Positions 1 to 7,876 of a DNA stretch of 39,843 nucleotides are shown in pieces. Made by a program: the position numbers and the translations under genes. The notes beneath the pieces were generated by a model. It made no database searches. It saw nothing but the letters and a program-made list of their open reading frames with translations, and was not told the origin of the DNA. Positions within the stretch are counted from its first letter, which is position 1, and each line of letters opens with the position of its first letter. The DNA lies in contig JAFVFB010000028.1 of the NCBI GenBank assembly GCA_017475705.1, positions 1 to 39,843 on the forward strand, written 5' to 3'. This stretch comes from Alphaproteobacteria bacterium (GTDB lineage Bacteria > Pseudomonadota > Alphaproteobacteria > RF32 > CAG-239).

Positions 1-225
1 ACTGATTTTTTCCATTTTTATCGGCTTGATCGCGACTTAGCTGTTGATGTGATTAAAGAATAGAACAAAATATCAGATTATAAAATTGATGTTAAGGCGG
101 CAGATTATCAGTTTTTGAGCAATACAGGCTATACGCTTGAAAAACGCAAAGACCGCCAGTCTTTCAAGCCGGAAGTTGCTAAGGTTTTAGAAAATTTTGC
201 CGGTAGTTATCAAAAGACATATTAG
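1..225 (+). pseudogene. 3' end of an unknown gene interrupted by an amber codon
   Basis: Reading frame 1 is open from the window edge, meets TAG at 61-63 and then stays open for 53 more codons to TAG at 223-225. The residues after the internal stop look protein-like (for example SNTGYTLEKRKDRQSF) and contain no Met, so they are not a separate gene from an ATG. The stop follows a Lys-Glu pair and would be Gln after a single C-to-T change. TAG ends intact genes here (nfo, fmt, pyrG), so recoding is unlikely. I do not recognise the family. It is either a decaying gene or a sequence error. Confidence 0.5.
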
Positions 226-321
226 TACACCTCCGCCCGACAGATGTTCCTTGTCGAACCACTATTATGCAGGTGGCGCTACCACTTGCTCTAATCCACA
301 TCACTTTCGTGAAAATGATAT

Positions 322-343
322 AAAAATACACCCATAAAGGGTG
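322..343 (-). terminator. Intrinsic terminator after tRNA-Pro
   Basis: Stem CACCC (329-333) pairs with GGGTG (339-343) around a 5-base loop. On the minus strand the stem is followed by TA and five Ts. It lies about 33 bases beyond the tRNA 3' end. A T run on the other side (345-349) could let it work in both directions. Confidence 0.6.
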
Positions 344-375
344 CTTTTTAAAGTGAAGGCTGTGCGCCTCCACAC

Positions 376-452
376 TGGTCGGAACGGGTGGATTCGAACC
401 ACTGACCTCTGCGACCCGAACGCAGCGTTCTACCAGGCTGAACTACGTTCCG
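376..452 (-). tRNA. tRNA-Pro (anticodon CGG)
   Basis: Minus-strand cloverleaf of 77 nt. The acceptor CGGAACG pairs with CGTTCCG, the T arm contains GGTTCGAATCC, and the anticodon stem CTGCG/CGCAG encloses loop TTCGGGT, giving anticodon CGG (codon CCG). The discriminator is A and the terminal CCA is encoded (376-378). The acceptor starts with C-G-G as is typical of bacterial tRNA-Pro. Confidence 0.95.
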
Positions 453-467
453 TTCTAAACAGTGTAA

Positions 468-496
468 TATCTACACAAAAAAAAATAAGAATACAA
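468..496 (-). promoter_or_regulatory. Putative promoter of tRNA-Pro
   Basis: On the minus strand, -35 TTGTAT (491-496), a 17-nt spacer and -10 TAGATA (468-473). This puts transcription start a few bases before the tRNA 5' end at 452. The match is moderate. Confidence 0.4.
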
Positions 497-524
497 GCTT
501 TTTTTCATATCGAAGTAAAAAAAA

Positions 525-553
525 TTGACGAACGCGGAATAATATGCTAGATA
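525..553 (+). promoter_or_regulatory. Putative promoter of nfo
   Basis: -35 TTGACG (525-530), a 17-nt spacer and -10 TAGATA (548-553), about 30 nt before the nfo ATG. The -35 is good and the -10 is weak. It has the same -10 hexamer as the divergent tRNA-Pro promoter. Confidence 0.45.
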
Positions 554-583
554 CCAACGAAAGAAATTATATGGGAGCATAAA

Positions 584-1426
584 ATGCTATATATAGGATG
601 TCATCTTTCATCTGCTGGTGGTTTTCAAGCTATGGCAGAAACAGCCGTAAAAATCCAAGCAAATACCTTTCAATTTTTTTTACGTAATCCCCGTGGCGGA
701 GCAGCCAAAGATATAGATATAAAAGATGTTAAAAACTTTCAAAAAATTGCTCAACAGAACAATTTTGGAAAAGTATTAGCGCATGCCCCCTATACGTTGA
801 ATCCTTGTTCCAAAGACTTGAAAACAAGGGAATTCGCGCGGCAGGTTTTTGCTGATGACTTGCAAAGAATGGAACATATTCCGGGAAATTTATATAATTT
901 CCATCCCGGATCACATGTCGGTCAGGGCGTAAAAATTGCTATTCCTCAAATTGTAGAAATCTTAGATGAAGTCATGACAGAAGCAAAGCATACCACAGTT
1001 TTATTGGAGACAATGTCCGGAAAAGGAAGCGAGGTCGGATCAACTTTTGAAGAATTAGCTGAAATTATTGCTCAAACCAAAGATAATGCGTTAGAAAAAC
1101 TTGGCGTATGCTTGGATACCTGCCATGTCTATTCTGCAGGATACGACATCATTAATCATCTCGATGAAGTTCTGGAAAAATTTGATAAAATTATAGGACT
1201 GCAACGGTTGCAAGCAATCCATTTAAATGATAGTATGACCGAATTCAATTCTCACAAAGATCGGCATGAAAAATTAGGCCAGGGGAGCTTGGGATTGGAA
1301 GGAATTATTCGCTTTGTCAACCACCCAGCACTACAGGGAATTCCGCTTAACCTTGAAACCCCAAACGAATTAGCAGGATATGCCGAAGAAATAGCTATGA
1401 TTAAGAAAAACTACCAGCACGATTAG
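584..1426 (+). CDS. nfo: Endonuclease IV (AP endonuclease)
   Basis: Endonuclease IV of 280 residues, the usual length. The family is a Zn-dependent TIM barrel that cuts DNA 5' of abasic sites in base-excision repair and removes 3' blocking groups. The sequence opens with [10 protein letters not shown] and shows the expected metal-site segments in order: [46 protein letters not shown] with the following [10 protein letters not shown], and LETPN near the end. The ATG at 584 has a GGGAG-type ribosome site 8 nt upstream. The gene is monocistronic, and its stop overlaps by 3 nt the stop of the convergent gene. Family assignment is secure. Confidence 0.95.
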   Translation: MLYIGCHLSSAGGFQAMAETAVKIQANTFQFFLRNPRGGAAKDIDIKDVKNFQKIAQQNNFGKVLAHAPYTLNPCSKDLKTREFARQVFADDLQRMEHIPGNLYNFHPGSHVGQGVKIAIPQIVEILDEVMTEAKHTTVLLETMSGKGSEVGSTFEELAEIIAQTKDNALEKLGVCLDTCHVYSAGYDIINHLDEVLEKFDKIIGLQRLQAIHLNDSMTEFNSHKDRHEKLGQGSLGLEGIIRFVNHPALQGIPLNLETPNELAGYAEEIAMIKKNYQHD

Positions 1427-2286
1427 AATAAATATTCCGACAGGATACCAAACAAAACACCGAAAATATATAATAAAATAAGGATGCGTATGTTTTCCTT
1501 AAAATTACCATTAACACGATAAAGTACTAAAAAACCAAGCCCTGCATTGCTTAAAGTGCCTGCCATCATCGTACCCAAAGATATAGTTTGTGTAAGATAA
1601 AGCTGAGTAAGTAAAACTGAAGGATAGCAGCTAGGGATTAAACCAACCAGCGCTGCCATAAACTTGCTTAATATAGGAATTTCTGTAAGAGCGTCGTTAA
1701 TAACATCTTTTCCCCCAAACATAAAAAGAGCATTAATCACAAGAGAGAAAAAAAAGATAAATAAACTTATCCGTTCGGTGTGCTTAAAAGCTGAAAGCCA
1801 TATGTTTTCTTTATCTGCACAACGGCATTTTTCATGCTGACAAAACGAACTGATAACAGGTGCAGTTCTCCGTTTAATAAATTTATCTGGTAAAAAAATA
1901 TCCAGCAATACTCCAGTGATAATGCCAAATGTAACCTTCATGCATAAAATTTGTATGATTAAGCCACCACCAACCCCACCGGAAATCAGTAAAGGAACCA
2001 TTTCATCTGAAGTGGAAAGGAAAACCGCCATAAGTGTTCCTAAAGTAATTAAACCTGCTGTATACAAATTTGCAGCAGCAATTGAAAAACCACATTGGGG
2101 AATAAGGCCGAGTAAACCACCAGCAATAGGGCCATATTGCTTGGCACGGCGAATATAGATCATACTCCGACGCGTCATTTTGTGTTCGAGATACTCCATC
2201 AATAAATAAGTGAGATAAAGGTAAGGTACAAGTGATAACGTTTCATATAGCGCATCAACCAAAATATCAATCTGAGCAGCCCACAT
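1423..2286 (-). CDS. Putative 10-TM metal/arsenic exporter (ArsP_2 / 'putative manganese transporter' family)
   Basis: Polytopic inner-membrane protein of 287 residues with two similar halves. Conserved-looking re-entrant motifs are IPQCGFS in the first half and IPSCYPS in the second, plus [10 protein letters not shown]. These match the family annotated as putative manganese transporter or arsenic efflux. A soluble Cys/His patch ([10 protein letters not shown]) sits between the halves. The frame extends to a TTG at 2301, but AGGA about 7 nt before the ATG at 2286 favours that ATG. A TATAAT at 2303-2308 could give a very short leader. Substrate is unproven. The structured region 2348-2482 lies just upstream. 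Confidence 0.75.
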   Translation of the reverse strand: MWAAQIDILVDALYETLSLVPYLYLTYLLMEYLEHKMTRRSMIYIRRAKQYGPIAGGLLGLIPQCGFSIAAANLYTAGLITLGTLMAVFLSTSDEMVPLLISGGVGGGLIIQILCMKVTFGIITGVLLDIFLPDKFIKRRTAPVISSFCQHEKCRCADKENIWLSAFKHTERISLFIFFFSLVINALFMFGGKDVINDALTEIPILSKFMAALVGLIPSCYPSVLLTQLYLTQTISLGTMMAGTLSNAGLGFLVLYRVNGNFKENIRILILLYIFGVLFGILSEYLF

Positions 2287-2347
2287 ATATTTTCCTAACA
2301 AGATTATACTGCTACTATATCTAACAACTCTTTATGATTTTTGCAAT

Positions 2348-2411
2348 AAAAAAGTGGAAGGACACGCATCGATGGTACAAGCATAAATGTACACAAAATG
2401 AGGCCTTCCAC
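2348..2411 (-). terminator. Large stem-loop followed by T6, upstream of the exporter gene
   Basis: On the minus strand GTGGAAGG (2411-2404) pairs perfectly with CCTTCCAC (2361-2354) and is followed directly by six Ts (2353-2348). The 42-nt apical part contains a further GTACA/TGTAC hairpin. It is separate from the tig terminator at 2534-2559. It may terminate a small RNA or act as an attenuator for the exporter gene. Confidence 0.5.
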
Positions 2412-2482
2412 CAAATATGATGTTATGATCTTCAGGTGATTGCCATAACCCTCCCGTAACCAGATATATAACAAAAGCAATC
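2412..2482 (-). other. Possible structured leader or small RNA between tig and the exporter
   Basis: On the minus strand GATTGC (2482-2477) can pair with GCAATC (2443-2438), and GTTATG (2449-2444) with CATAAC (2427-2422). A CACC in the latter loop can reach GGTG at the start of the next stem. No reading frame of interest covers it. It does not match a riboswitch consensus I know; I looked for the Mn-sensing yybP-ykoY core and did not find it. Confidence 0.35.
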
Positions 2483-2533
2483 GATTAATATATATAGCAT
2501 AGAAAACAAAATCCAACCTAAACTTTAGATCAG

Positions 2534-2559
2534 AAAAAAAGGCCCTCAAATAGGGCCTT
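2534..2559 (-). terminator. Terminator of tig
   Basis: Perfect 8-bp stem AAGGCCCT/AGGGCCTT (2552-2559 with 2539-2546), 5-base loop, then a run of seven Ts on the minus strand. It starts 19 nt after the tig stop. Confidence 0.85.
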
Positions 2560-2577
2560 CTAAAAAAAACGAAACCG

Positions 2578-3906
2578 TTAAGCTGCTTTTTCATCAAAAT
2601 TATAAAGTTCCTCAACAGATACCTTCTTTTCTGTTGTCTTAACTTTTGATAGTACATAGTCAATAACTTTTTCTTCATACACCTGTGTGCGTAAACGTTC
2701 AATAGCTTCTTTGTTCTTTAAATAAAAATCAAAAATAGCTTTCGCTTGCATAGGATAACGTTGAGCTTCATTCATGATAGCTTTGTTGATATCTTCTTGC
2801 TTAACTTCAACTTTATTCTGGTTGCCGACTTCTGCCAAAAGTAAACCAAGTTTGACACGTCGTATCGCAATTTCTTTGTATTCTTTTAATAAATCAGCTT
2901 CCTTCTTTTTCTTTTCATCTTCATCAAGTTGATTATTCTTCTTGGCTGTTTCATATTGCTTAACAATATAATCATATTCCATATCAACCAACTTGGCAGG
3001 AACGTCAAAGTTATAAGCTTTATCTAACGCATCCAAAAGAGCACGTTTCAATTTCATCTTAGAGGCAGATTCATAATCTTGAGCGATTCGTTCTTTGACT
3101 TCTTTTTTCAAATCATCAAGATTCTCTTTACCCATAGATTTAGCAAAATCATCATTAATCTCAGTCTTCTGGATTTCCCTAATTTCTTTGATAGTTGTTA
3201 CAAACAACGCCTCTTTACCAGCTAGATCTTTAGCATGATAGTCTTGAGGAAAAGTCGCTTTAACATCCACAACATCTCCAACTTTCTTGCCAATAAGCTG
3301 ATCTTCATATCCAGGGATAAAGGAATTGGAGCCAATTTCTAATGGATAGGCCTCACCTTTGCCACCAGAAAATTCAACCCCATCAATAGAACCGATAAAA
3401 TCAATGACAGCAATATCACCTTTTTGAGTGGCGCGGTCATCTTCAACCTTCTTTGAATCACGACGGCTATCTGCCATATATTTCAAAGCTTTCTCAACCT
3501 CTTCAGCAGGAACATCGGCAATAAACTTATCAATGCAAATATCTGCAAAATCTTTAATTTCAATCTCAGGCATAAGCTCCATTTTAACAGTGAATTCAAT
3601 ATCCTTGCCTTCTTCAAACTTTTTAAGATCAACATCAGGCGTGAAAACTGGACGTAATTTCTTTTCATCAAGAAGATGATTAACCCCATCACGTAGTAAA
3701 TCATCAAGAGCTTCACTCATGGCATTGCCTTTATATTTTTTTTCAATCATGGCAAAAGGAACTTTACCGGCTCTAAACCCAGCCATACTAACACTCTTGG
3801 CAATTTGATTTAGTTTTTTTTGTACCTCAGCATCAAAATCTTTTGCACTGATAGTTACTTGATATTCACGGCTCAAGCCTTCAGATTTCAATTCTTTAAT
3901 TTTCAT
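2578..3906 (-). CDS. tig: Trigger factor, ribosome-associated chaperone and peptidyl-prolyl isomerase
   Basis: Cytosolic chaperone of 442 residues (the family is usually 430-450). It binds the ribosomal exit tunnel and shields nascent chains. The N-terminal ribosome-binding domain has the signature GFRAGKVPFAMIEKKY at residues 43-58. An FKBP-type isomerase domain follows at about 150-240 (GDIAVIDFIG and FIPGYEDQLIG). The C-terminal part is the long helical, Lys/Glu-rich chaperone domain. The ATG is 14 nt downstream of the T run of the tRNA-Leu terminator-like hairpin, leaving no room for a private promoter. Transcription probably comes through or from within tRNA-Leu. Confidence 0.95.
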   Translation of the reverse strand: MKIKELKSEGLSREYQVTISAKDFDAEVQKKLNQIAKSVSMAGFRAGKVPFAMIEKKYKGNAMSEALDDLLRDGVNHLLDEKKLRPVFTPDVDLKKFEEGKDIEFTVKMELMPEIEIKDFADICIDKFIADVPAEEVEKALKYMADSRRDSKKVEDDRATQKGDIAVIDFIGSIDGVEFSGGKGEAYPLEIGSNSFIPGYEDQLIGKKVGDVVDVKATFPQDYHAKDLAGKEALFVTTIKEIREIQKTEINDDFAKSMGKENLDDLKKEVKERIAQDYESASKMKLKRALLDALDKAYNFDVPAKLVDMEYDYIVKQYETAKKNNQLDEDEKKKKEADLLKEYKEIAIRRVKLGLLLAEVGNQNKVEVKQEDINKAIMNEAQRYPMQAKAIFDFYLKNKEAIERLRTQVYEEKVIDYVLSKVKTTEKKVSVEELYNFDEKAA

Positions 3907-3920
3907 TTATTTTCTCTTCT

Positions 3921-3944
3921 AAAAAAGCCATCTAAAAAAGATGG
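3921..3944 (-). terminator. Weak terminator or attenuator between tRNA-Leu and tig
   Basis: On the minus strand CCATC (3944-3940) pairs with GATGG (3932-3928) around a T-rich 7-base loop, then C and six Ts. Its 5' arm includes the encoded CCA of tRNA-Leu. The stem is only 5 bp, so read-through into tig is plausible. Confidence 0.55.
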
Positions 3945-4026
3945 TGCGGATAAAGAGACTCGAACTCTTACAGCTAAAGCCACTGGAACCTAAATCCAGC
4001 GTGTCTACCAATTCCACCATATCCGC
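3942..4026 (-). tRNA. tRNA-Leu (anticodon UAG)
   Basis: An 85-nt class II tRNA on the minus strand. The acceptor GCGGATA pairs with TATCCGC, the D arm reads TGGTGGAATTGGTAGACACG, and the anticodon stem CTGGA/TCCAG holds loop TTTAGGT, giving anticodon TAG. There is a long variable arm, a T arm with GAGTTCGAGTCTC, and an encoded ACCA end. Confidence 0.95.
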
Positions 4027-4051
4027 GGATTGCACAACAAATTTTTCTGCG

Positions 4052-4079
4052 AGTATAACCAACATTTTTATAGAATCAA
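4052..4079 (-). promoter_or_regulatory. Promoter of tRNA-Leu (and probably tig)
   Basis: Minus-strand -35 TTGATT (4074-4079), 16-nt spacer, -10 TATACT (4052-4057). Predicted start is about 19 nt before the tRNA 5' end. Confidence 0.6.
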
Positions 4080-4108
4080 GCAAAAAATGTGTGCTCTATT
4101 AAGGAAAA

Positions 4109-5014
4109 CTAAATATTTTCTTTTTCAAATCGAAACCCACGTAAAAGAGCAGATACATCCATCACTTGCTTACCCTCTCGCTGGATCTTTGTTATGCGGA
4201 TAGCATTATTTTGTGCAGCAATGATCAATTCATGCTCTCCTTCAATAATTTGCCCAGGATGACCAGATACATCAACTAATTCTGCTTCATATACCTTAAA
4301 TCGTTCCCCATGATATAAAAAATACATCGCCGGATAAGGATTAAAAGCACGAATTTTATCAAGGATTCTTTCAGCAGGCATAATAAAATTAAGCAGACTC
4401 TCCGCTTTATCAATTTTATTAGCATAGCACGCAAAAGTTTCATCCTGTTTAGTAGGGCTGAGTGTATCTAATTGGCGTAATGTTTTTAACAAGAGCCGCC
4501 CACCAACTGTAGAGAGCGCATCATGCAACTGCCCACCTGTCATGTATGGGGGAATGGTAACTGCTTCTTGTGCCCACACATCGCCTGCATCAAGTTCTAA
4601 AGCCATCTGCATAATAGAAACACCACTTTGCTTATCACCAGCCTCGATTGCACGCTGAATTGGTGCTGCACCACGCCACCTGGGTAATAATGAAGCATGT
4701 ACGTTTATGCAACCTCTGGGAAACATATCTAAAACAGTTTGCGGTAAAATCAAACCATACGCAGCAACAACAGCTAACTGCGCTTGATGCTGCTGCAAAA
4801 TATTTTGTTCTTCTACTGATTTAAGCGACTTAGGGGTATAGACCGGAATATGATGTGCCTCAGCCCATAAATGAACCGGAGTCTTATTAACACGATTGCC
4901 TCGACCGCTAATTTTAGGAGCTCGCGTATAAACAGCAACAACTTCATGTTCGGTGACAAGATTGTCTAAAACCGGTATTGCAAAATCCGGTGTTCCCATA
5001 AAAACAATTTTCAT
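4109..5014 (-). CDS. fmt: Methionyl-tRNA formyltransferase
   Basis: Enzyme of 301 residues that formylates initiator Met-tRNA using 10-formyl-tetrahydrofolate. It begins MKIVFMGTPDFAIPVL. The catalytic region is NVHASLLPRWRGAAPIQRA, with Asn104 and His106, followed by ELDAGD with Asp142, matching the family triad. The C-terminal tRNA-binding OB-fold ends in LLRGFRFE. Its ATG shares one base with the stop of the upstream ppiD-like gene (TAATG), so translation is likely coupled. Partnering with a PpiD-like gene rather than def (peptide deformylase) is less usual. No clear terminator follows before the tRNA-Leu promoter. Confidence 0.95.
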   Translation of the reverse strand: MKIVFMGTPDFAIPVLDNLVTEHEVVAVYTRAPKISGRGNRVNKTPVHLWAEAHHIPVYTPKSLKSVEEQNILQQHQAQLAVVAAYGLILPQTVLDMFPRGCINVHASLLPRWRGAAPIQRAIEAGDKQSGVSIMQMALELDAGDVWAQEAVTIPPYMTGGQLHDALSTVGGRLLLKTLRQLDTLSPTKQDETFACYANKIDKAESLLNFIMPAERILDKIRAFNPYPAMYFLYHGERFKVYEAELVDVSGHPGQIIEGEHELIIAAQNNAIRITKIQREGKQVMDVSALLRGFRFEKENI

Positions 5015-6897
5015 TATTCGTTAAACCCAGCTTTTTGGTAGTCAATTTTAATCTTAAAATCTTGAGCATAACTATCTTCTGCAGCGCGAGCCATATCTGC
5101 AAAAATGGACTGTTGCGCCCGTTGTTGCACATCAGCTAAAGAATCTTTATTAAGAGCATCATCATAATTAACTGTCTCAAAAGGAGTCGCAATGACAAAG
5201 GTATTATCTTGAAGTTCAAATACTTTAACTGCATCTTTATCTGCAACAAAAAGCTCACTGATTTCCGCTGCACTCAATCCGGCAAAACTCTCGTGGCGGC
5301 TAATTGGTTGAGAACGGAAAGCTTCTAAATCTCTGGCTTTAGCTGCAATAGCTATATCACTACCATCTTCCATATCTGTCGCAATATTGTCTGCGACCTC
5401 TTTCGCTAATGCATTTTTCTCTTGAATAAGCCATAAATCAATAATTTTATCTTTGACAGCACCCATTTCTGGCATATGAGCATCATTAATATGTGTAATC
5501 TGAGCTAAAGCAATACCATTGTCAAACTCCTCAGCAGTGGTAATTTCTTGATTACCATATGAATAAATCATTTCATTAAAGTCAAGTGAAGCCGCTAAAT
5601 CTTTAGCATATTCTGGTACTTTAGAAACGAGTTCATCCTCGCGGATTCCTTTAATCTCAAAAGGCACAACCCCCATCATCTCCGCAACTTCCGCAATAGA
5701 TTTGCCACCATTAACAGCATCATCTATCGTAGCTCTTGCTTCACGCAGAGCGTCGTAGAGATTTTCATTAGCCAGATGCTCTAAAATTTGTGATTTGACC
5801 TCATCAAATATAGCCTCTTTAGCTGGCACAATTTTTTTAACTCGTACAACTTGCCAAGTATCAGCAACAGGAAGTAATTGCACTTCTCCAGATGGCATAG
5901 CAAAAACAGGTTCAGCCAAATCTTCCGCCAATTCATCTTGTGCAACCAGTCCTAGAGTTGGAGTGTCGGAATTTTCAGCCTTAAAATTCTTAGCAACGAC
6001 ATCAAAAGTATCTCCTTGTTGGACAGCATCAAAAGCTTTTTGCGCGGTATCCTTATCCATGAAGACTAATTGCTCGATTTCACGTTTTTCTGGTTGATCT
6101 AATTCAGGTTTATGCTGAGTAAAATAATCTCTTGCTAACGCATCATTCGTGGCATATTTTTGCAAAATAAGCTCATTAGGAATAAAAATAACCTGAGCAT
6201 CCCGTGTTTCCGGAATTAAAAAAGTTTCACTAAAATCCTCAAAATATTGCTGTAATTCATCGTCTGTAATTTGACGTTCTATTTTAATATTATTAGGAGA
6301 AACGATCGTATATTTAAATGATTTACGCTGATTATCCATTTTATGAATAGCTTTGCTTAAAACAGAAGGAACTGCAAAAGTTTGCACTAAATCGGTGATC
6401 ATCATTTTACGCGCCAAAGTACGCTGAATATTAGAAACATAATCTTGTTCACTTAGACCTGCTGCAGAAAGATAGCGTTTAAACAATTCTGGATGAAACT
6501 GCCCGTTAGCTGGATTCTGAAACTCCGGCTGACGGAAGATAATTTGTTGGATGAAAGCTTTGGGGAAATAAATGCTATACTTAAGCATAGCTTGGTCTAA
6601 AACACTATCATTTACTAATTGTTTAAGGACATTCTCAATAAGAGCTGAACGTATTTCATCGGTAAGTTCAAAATCATCAGTAGTAAAATTTTTCAGACTA
6701 TTAATCTCTTTTTGGAGATGATAATTAAATTCACTTTGAGAAATTTTCTTTTTACCAACCTTAATAATCGTCTGGTTTTGACTAGCACTATTAATATATC
6801 CACTCACTCCAAACAGAGATATAAAGCTGACGGCAACAGCCGCAGATAGAATTTTAAAAAACCAATTGTCTTTTGCTTTTGCTAATTTCGTTATCAT
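5014..6897 (-). CDS. ppiD: PpiD/SurA-type membrane-anchored periplasmic chaperone
   Basis: Protein of 627 residues with one membrane segment near the N terminus (about residues 14-35) and a large periplasmic part, the PpiD layout. A SurA-N-like helical region contains paired Gln-rich motifs and GQFHPELFKRYL. A parvulin-type rotamase-like region at about 260-360 includes EIEQLVFMDKD and GEVQLLPVADTWQVVRV. It probably helps fold outer-membrane and exported proteins leaving the Sec translocon. An ATG exists at 6906 but sits on top of GAGGG; the ATG at 6897 has GAGGG 9 nt away and is preferred. Genes divergent to tpiA of this kind are known in Alphaproteobacteria. PpiD rotamase domains are often inactive, so isomerase activity is not assured. 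Confidence 0.88.
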   Translation of the reverse strand: MITKLAKAKDNWFFKILSAAVAVSFISLFGVSGYINSASQNQTIIKVGKKKISQSEFNYHLQKEINSLKNFTTDDFELTDEIRSALIENVLKQLVNDSVLDQAMLKYSIYFPKAFIQQIIFRQPEFQNPANGQFHPELFKRYLSAAGLSEQDYVSNIQRTLARKMMITDLVQTFAVPSVLSKAIHKMDNQRKSFKYTIVSPNNIKIERQITDDELQQYFEDFSETFLIPETRDAQVIFIPNELILQKYATNDALARDYFTQHKPELDQPEKREIEQLVFMDKDTAQKAFDAVQQGDTFDVVAKNFKAENSDTPTLGLVAQDELAEDLAEPVFAMPSGEVQLLPVADTWQVVRVKKIVPAKEAIFDEVKSQILEHLANENLYDALREARATIDDAVNGGKSIAEVAEMMGVVPFEIKGIREDELVSKVPEYAKDLAASLDFNEMIYSYGNQEITTAEEFDNGIALAQITHINDAHMPEMGAVKDKIIDLWLIQEKNALAKEVADNIATDMEDGSDIAIAAKARDLEAFRSQPISRHESFAGLSAAEISELFVADKDAVKVFELQDNTFVIATPFETVNYDDALNKDSLADVQQRAQQSIFADMARAAEDSYAQDFKIKIDYQKAGFNE

Positions 6898-6933
6898 GTT
6901 TTCCATCCCTCAAAAATAATCAGACTTCATGTC

Positions 6934-6961
6934 ATTATATTCATCAAAAAAATTTATGCAA
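6934..6961 (-). promoter_or_regulatory. Promoter of ppiD-fmt
   Basis: Minus-strand -35 TTGCAT (6956-6961), 16-nt spacer, perfect -10 TATAAT (6934-6939). The predicted start gives a leader of about 30 nt. Confidence 0.6.
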
Positions 6962-7085
6962 TCTCTATATAAATATGTTCAACATCTTTTTTATTATTTT
7001 TCCTGTAAACAACTTTATTTTTGGCTGGAAATTAAAAATGATCATGATAAAAAAATAAAAAGTTGTAATTTTTTAGGATGGTAAA

Positions 7086-7847
7086 ATGGTAAGGAAAACT
7101 TTAATTGCCGGCAATTGGAAGATGAATGAGCTTTTATCGGATGGAATAGCCTTAGCAAAAGGGGTGGCCGAGGAAAACAAAAAAGCCACACGTAAGGATT
7201 GTGAAATTTTAATCTGCCCGCCGTTTACATTATTGATGGCGATTAAAAAAGCAATCAGAGGTTCTAAAGTTATGCTTGGAGCACAGGATTGCCATTTTGC
7301 CGAAAAAGGAGCACACACGGGCGATATTAGCCCAGAAATGCTAAAGGATTTGGGATGTCAATATGTGATTGTTGGTCACTCTGAACGTAGAACAAATCAT
7401 AAAGAAAGTAATGCGTTGATCGCTAAAAAAGCGGAAGCAGCGATTCGAGCTGGCCTGAAAGTAATCATTTGTATTGGTGAAACAGAGGCCGAAAAAAATG
7501 CCGGCAAAACAATTGAAGTTTGCCGTAATCAAATCATGGGATCTGTGCCAACAGCATCAACAGCCGCAAATACAGTTATTGCATACGAGCCAGTTTGGGC
7601 AATAGGAACAGGAAGAACACCAACAGCTTCAGAAGTAGAAGAAGTCCATGCAGCGATTCGCCAAATCATTGCCAGTAAGTTAGGGCGCGCAAATGCAAAT
7701 AAAATGCGTGTGCTTTATGGTGGTAGTATGAAGCCGAATAATGCTAAATCTTTATTAAGCTTAGCAGACGTTGATGGTGGATTAATCGGAGGAGCTAGTC
7801 TTAAAGTTGCAGACTTTATGGCTATTGCGGCAGCGAGTAAACAATAA
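7086..7847 (+). CDS. tpiA: Triosephosphate isomerase
   Basis: Glycolytic enzyme of 253 residues interconverting dihydroxyacetone phosphate and glyceraldehyde 3-phosphate. Active-site residues are visible: Lys12 in AGNWKMN, His98 in VGHSERR, Glu168 in AYEPVWAIGTGRTPT, with the phosphate-binding LYGGSMKP and GGLIGGASL. The ATG has AGGATGG about 4-8 nt upstream. It is followed after 29 nt by secG, so the two are probably cotranscribed. The upstream spacer to the divergent ppiD contains a long AT-rich inverted repeat (7009-7066) enclosing a possible weak promoter, TTGGCT then CATGAT. Confidence 0.96.
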   Translation: MVRKTLIAGNWKMNELLSDGIALAKGVAEENKKATRKDCEILICPPFTLLMAIKKAIRGSKVMLGAQDCHFAEKGAHTGDISPEMLKDLGCQYVIVGHSERRTNHKESNALIAKKAEAAIRAGLKVIICIGETEAEKNAGKTIEVCRNQIMGSVPTASTAANTVIAYEPVWAIGTGRTPTASEVEEVHAAIRQIIASKLGRANANKMRVLYGGSMKPNNAKSLLSLADVDGGLIGGASLKVADFMAIAAASKQ

Positions 7848-7876
7848 AAGTAACCAGTAGATAAAAGGAAAAAAAT

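Noticed and set aside
1..225. Recoding of UAG as an amino acid
   Set aside because: Several intact genes in this window end with TAG, so UAG works as a stop here.
224..306. A functional tRNA on the minus strand
   Set aside because: The acceptor ends are not complementary, the anticodon stem does not form with a T at position 33, and there is no CCA end.
179..373. Minus-strand frame of 64 codons across the left intergenic region
   Set aside because: It crosses the tRNA-Pro terminator hairpin and overlaps the 3' end of the left-edge gene; no ribosome site or family resemblance.
341..550. Plus-strand frame of 69 codons
   Set aside because: It runs antisense through the whole of tRNA-Pro, and the middle of its translation is just the complement of the tRNA.
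2412..2482. Mn-sensing yybP-ykoY riboswitch upstream of the putative manganese exporter
   Set aside because: The GGGGAGUAG-type core and its partner loop are not present; only a partial GGGAGG is seen. Kept as an unassigned structured region.
2304..2702. Minus-strand frame of 132 codons overlapping the tig end
   Set aside because: It lies out of frame within tig and continues through the tig terminator and the structured region; not protein-like.
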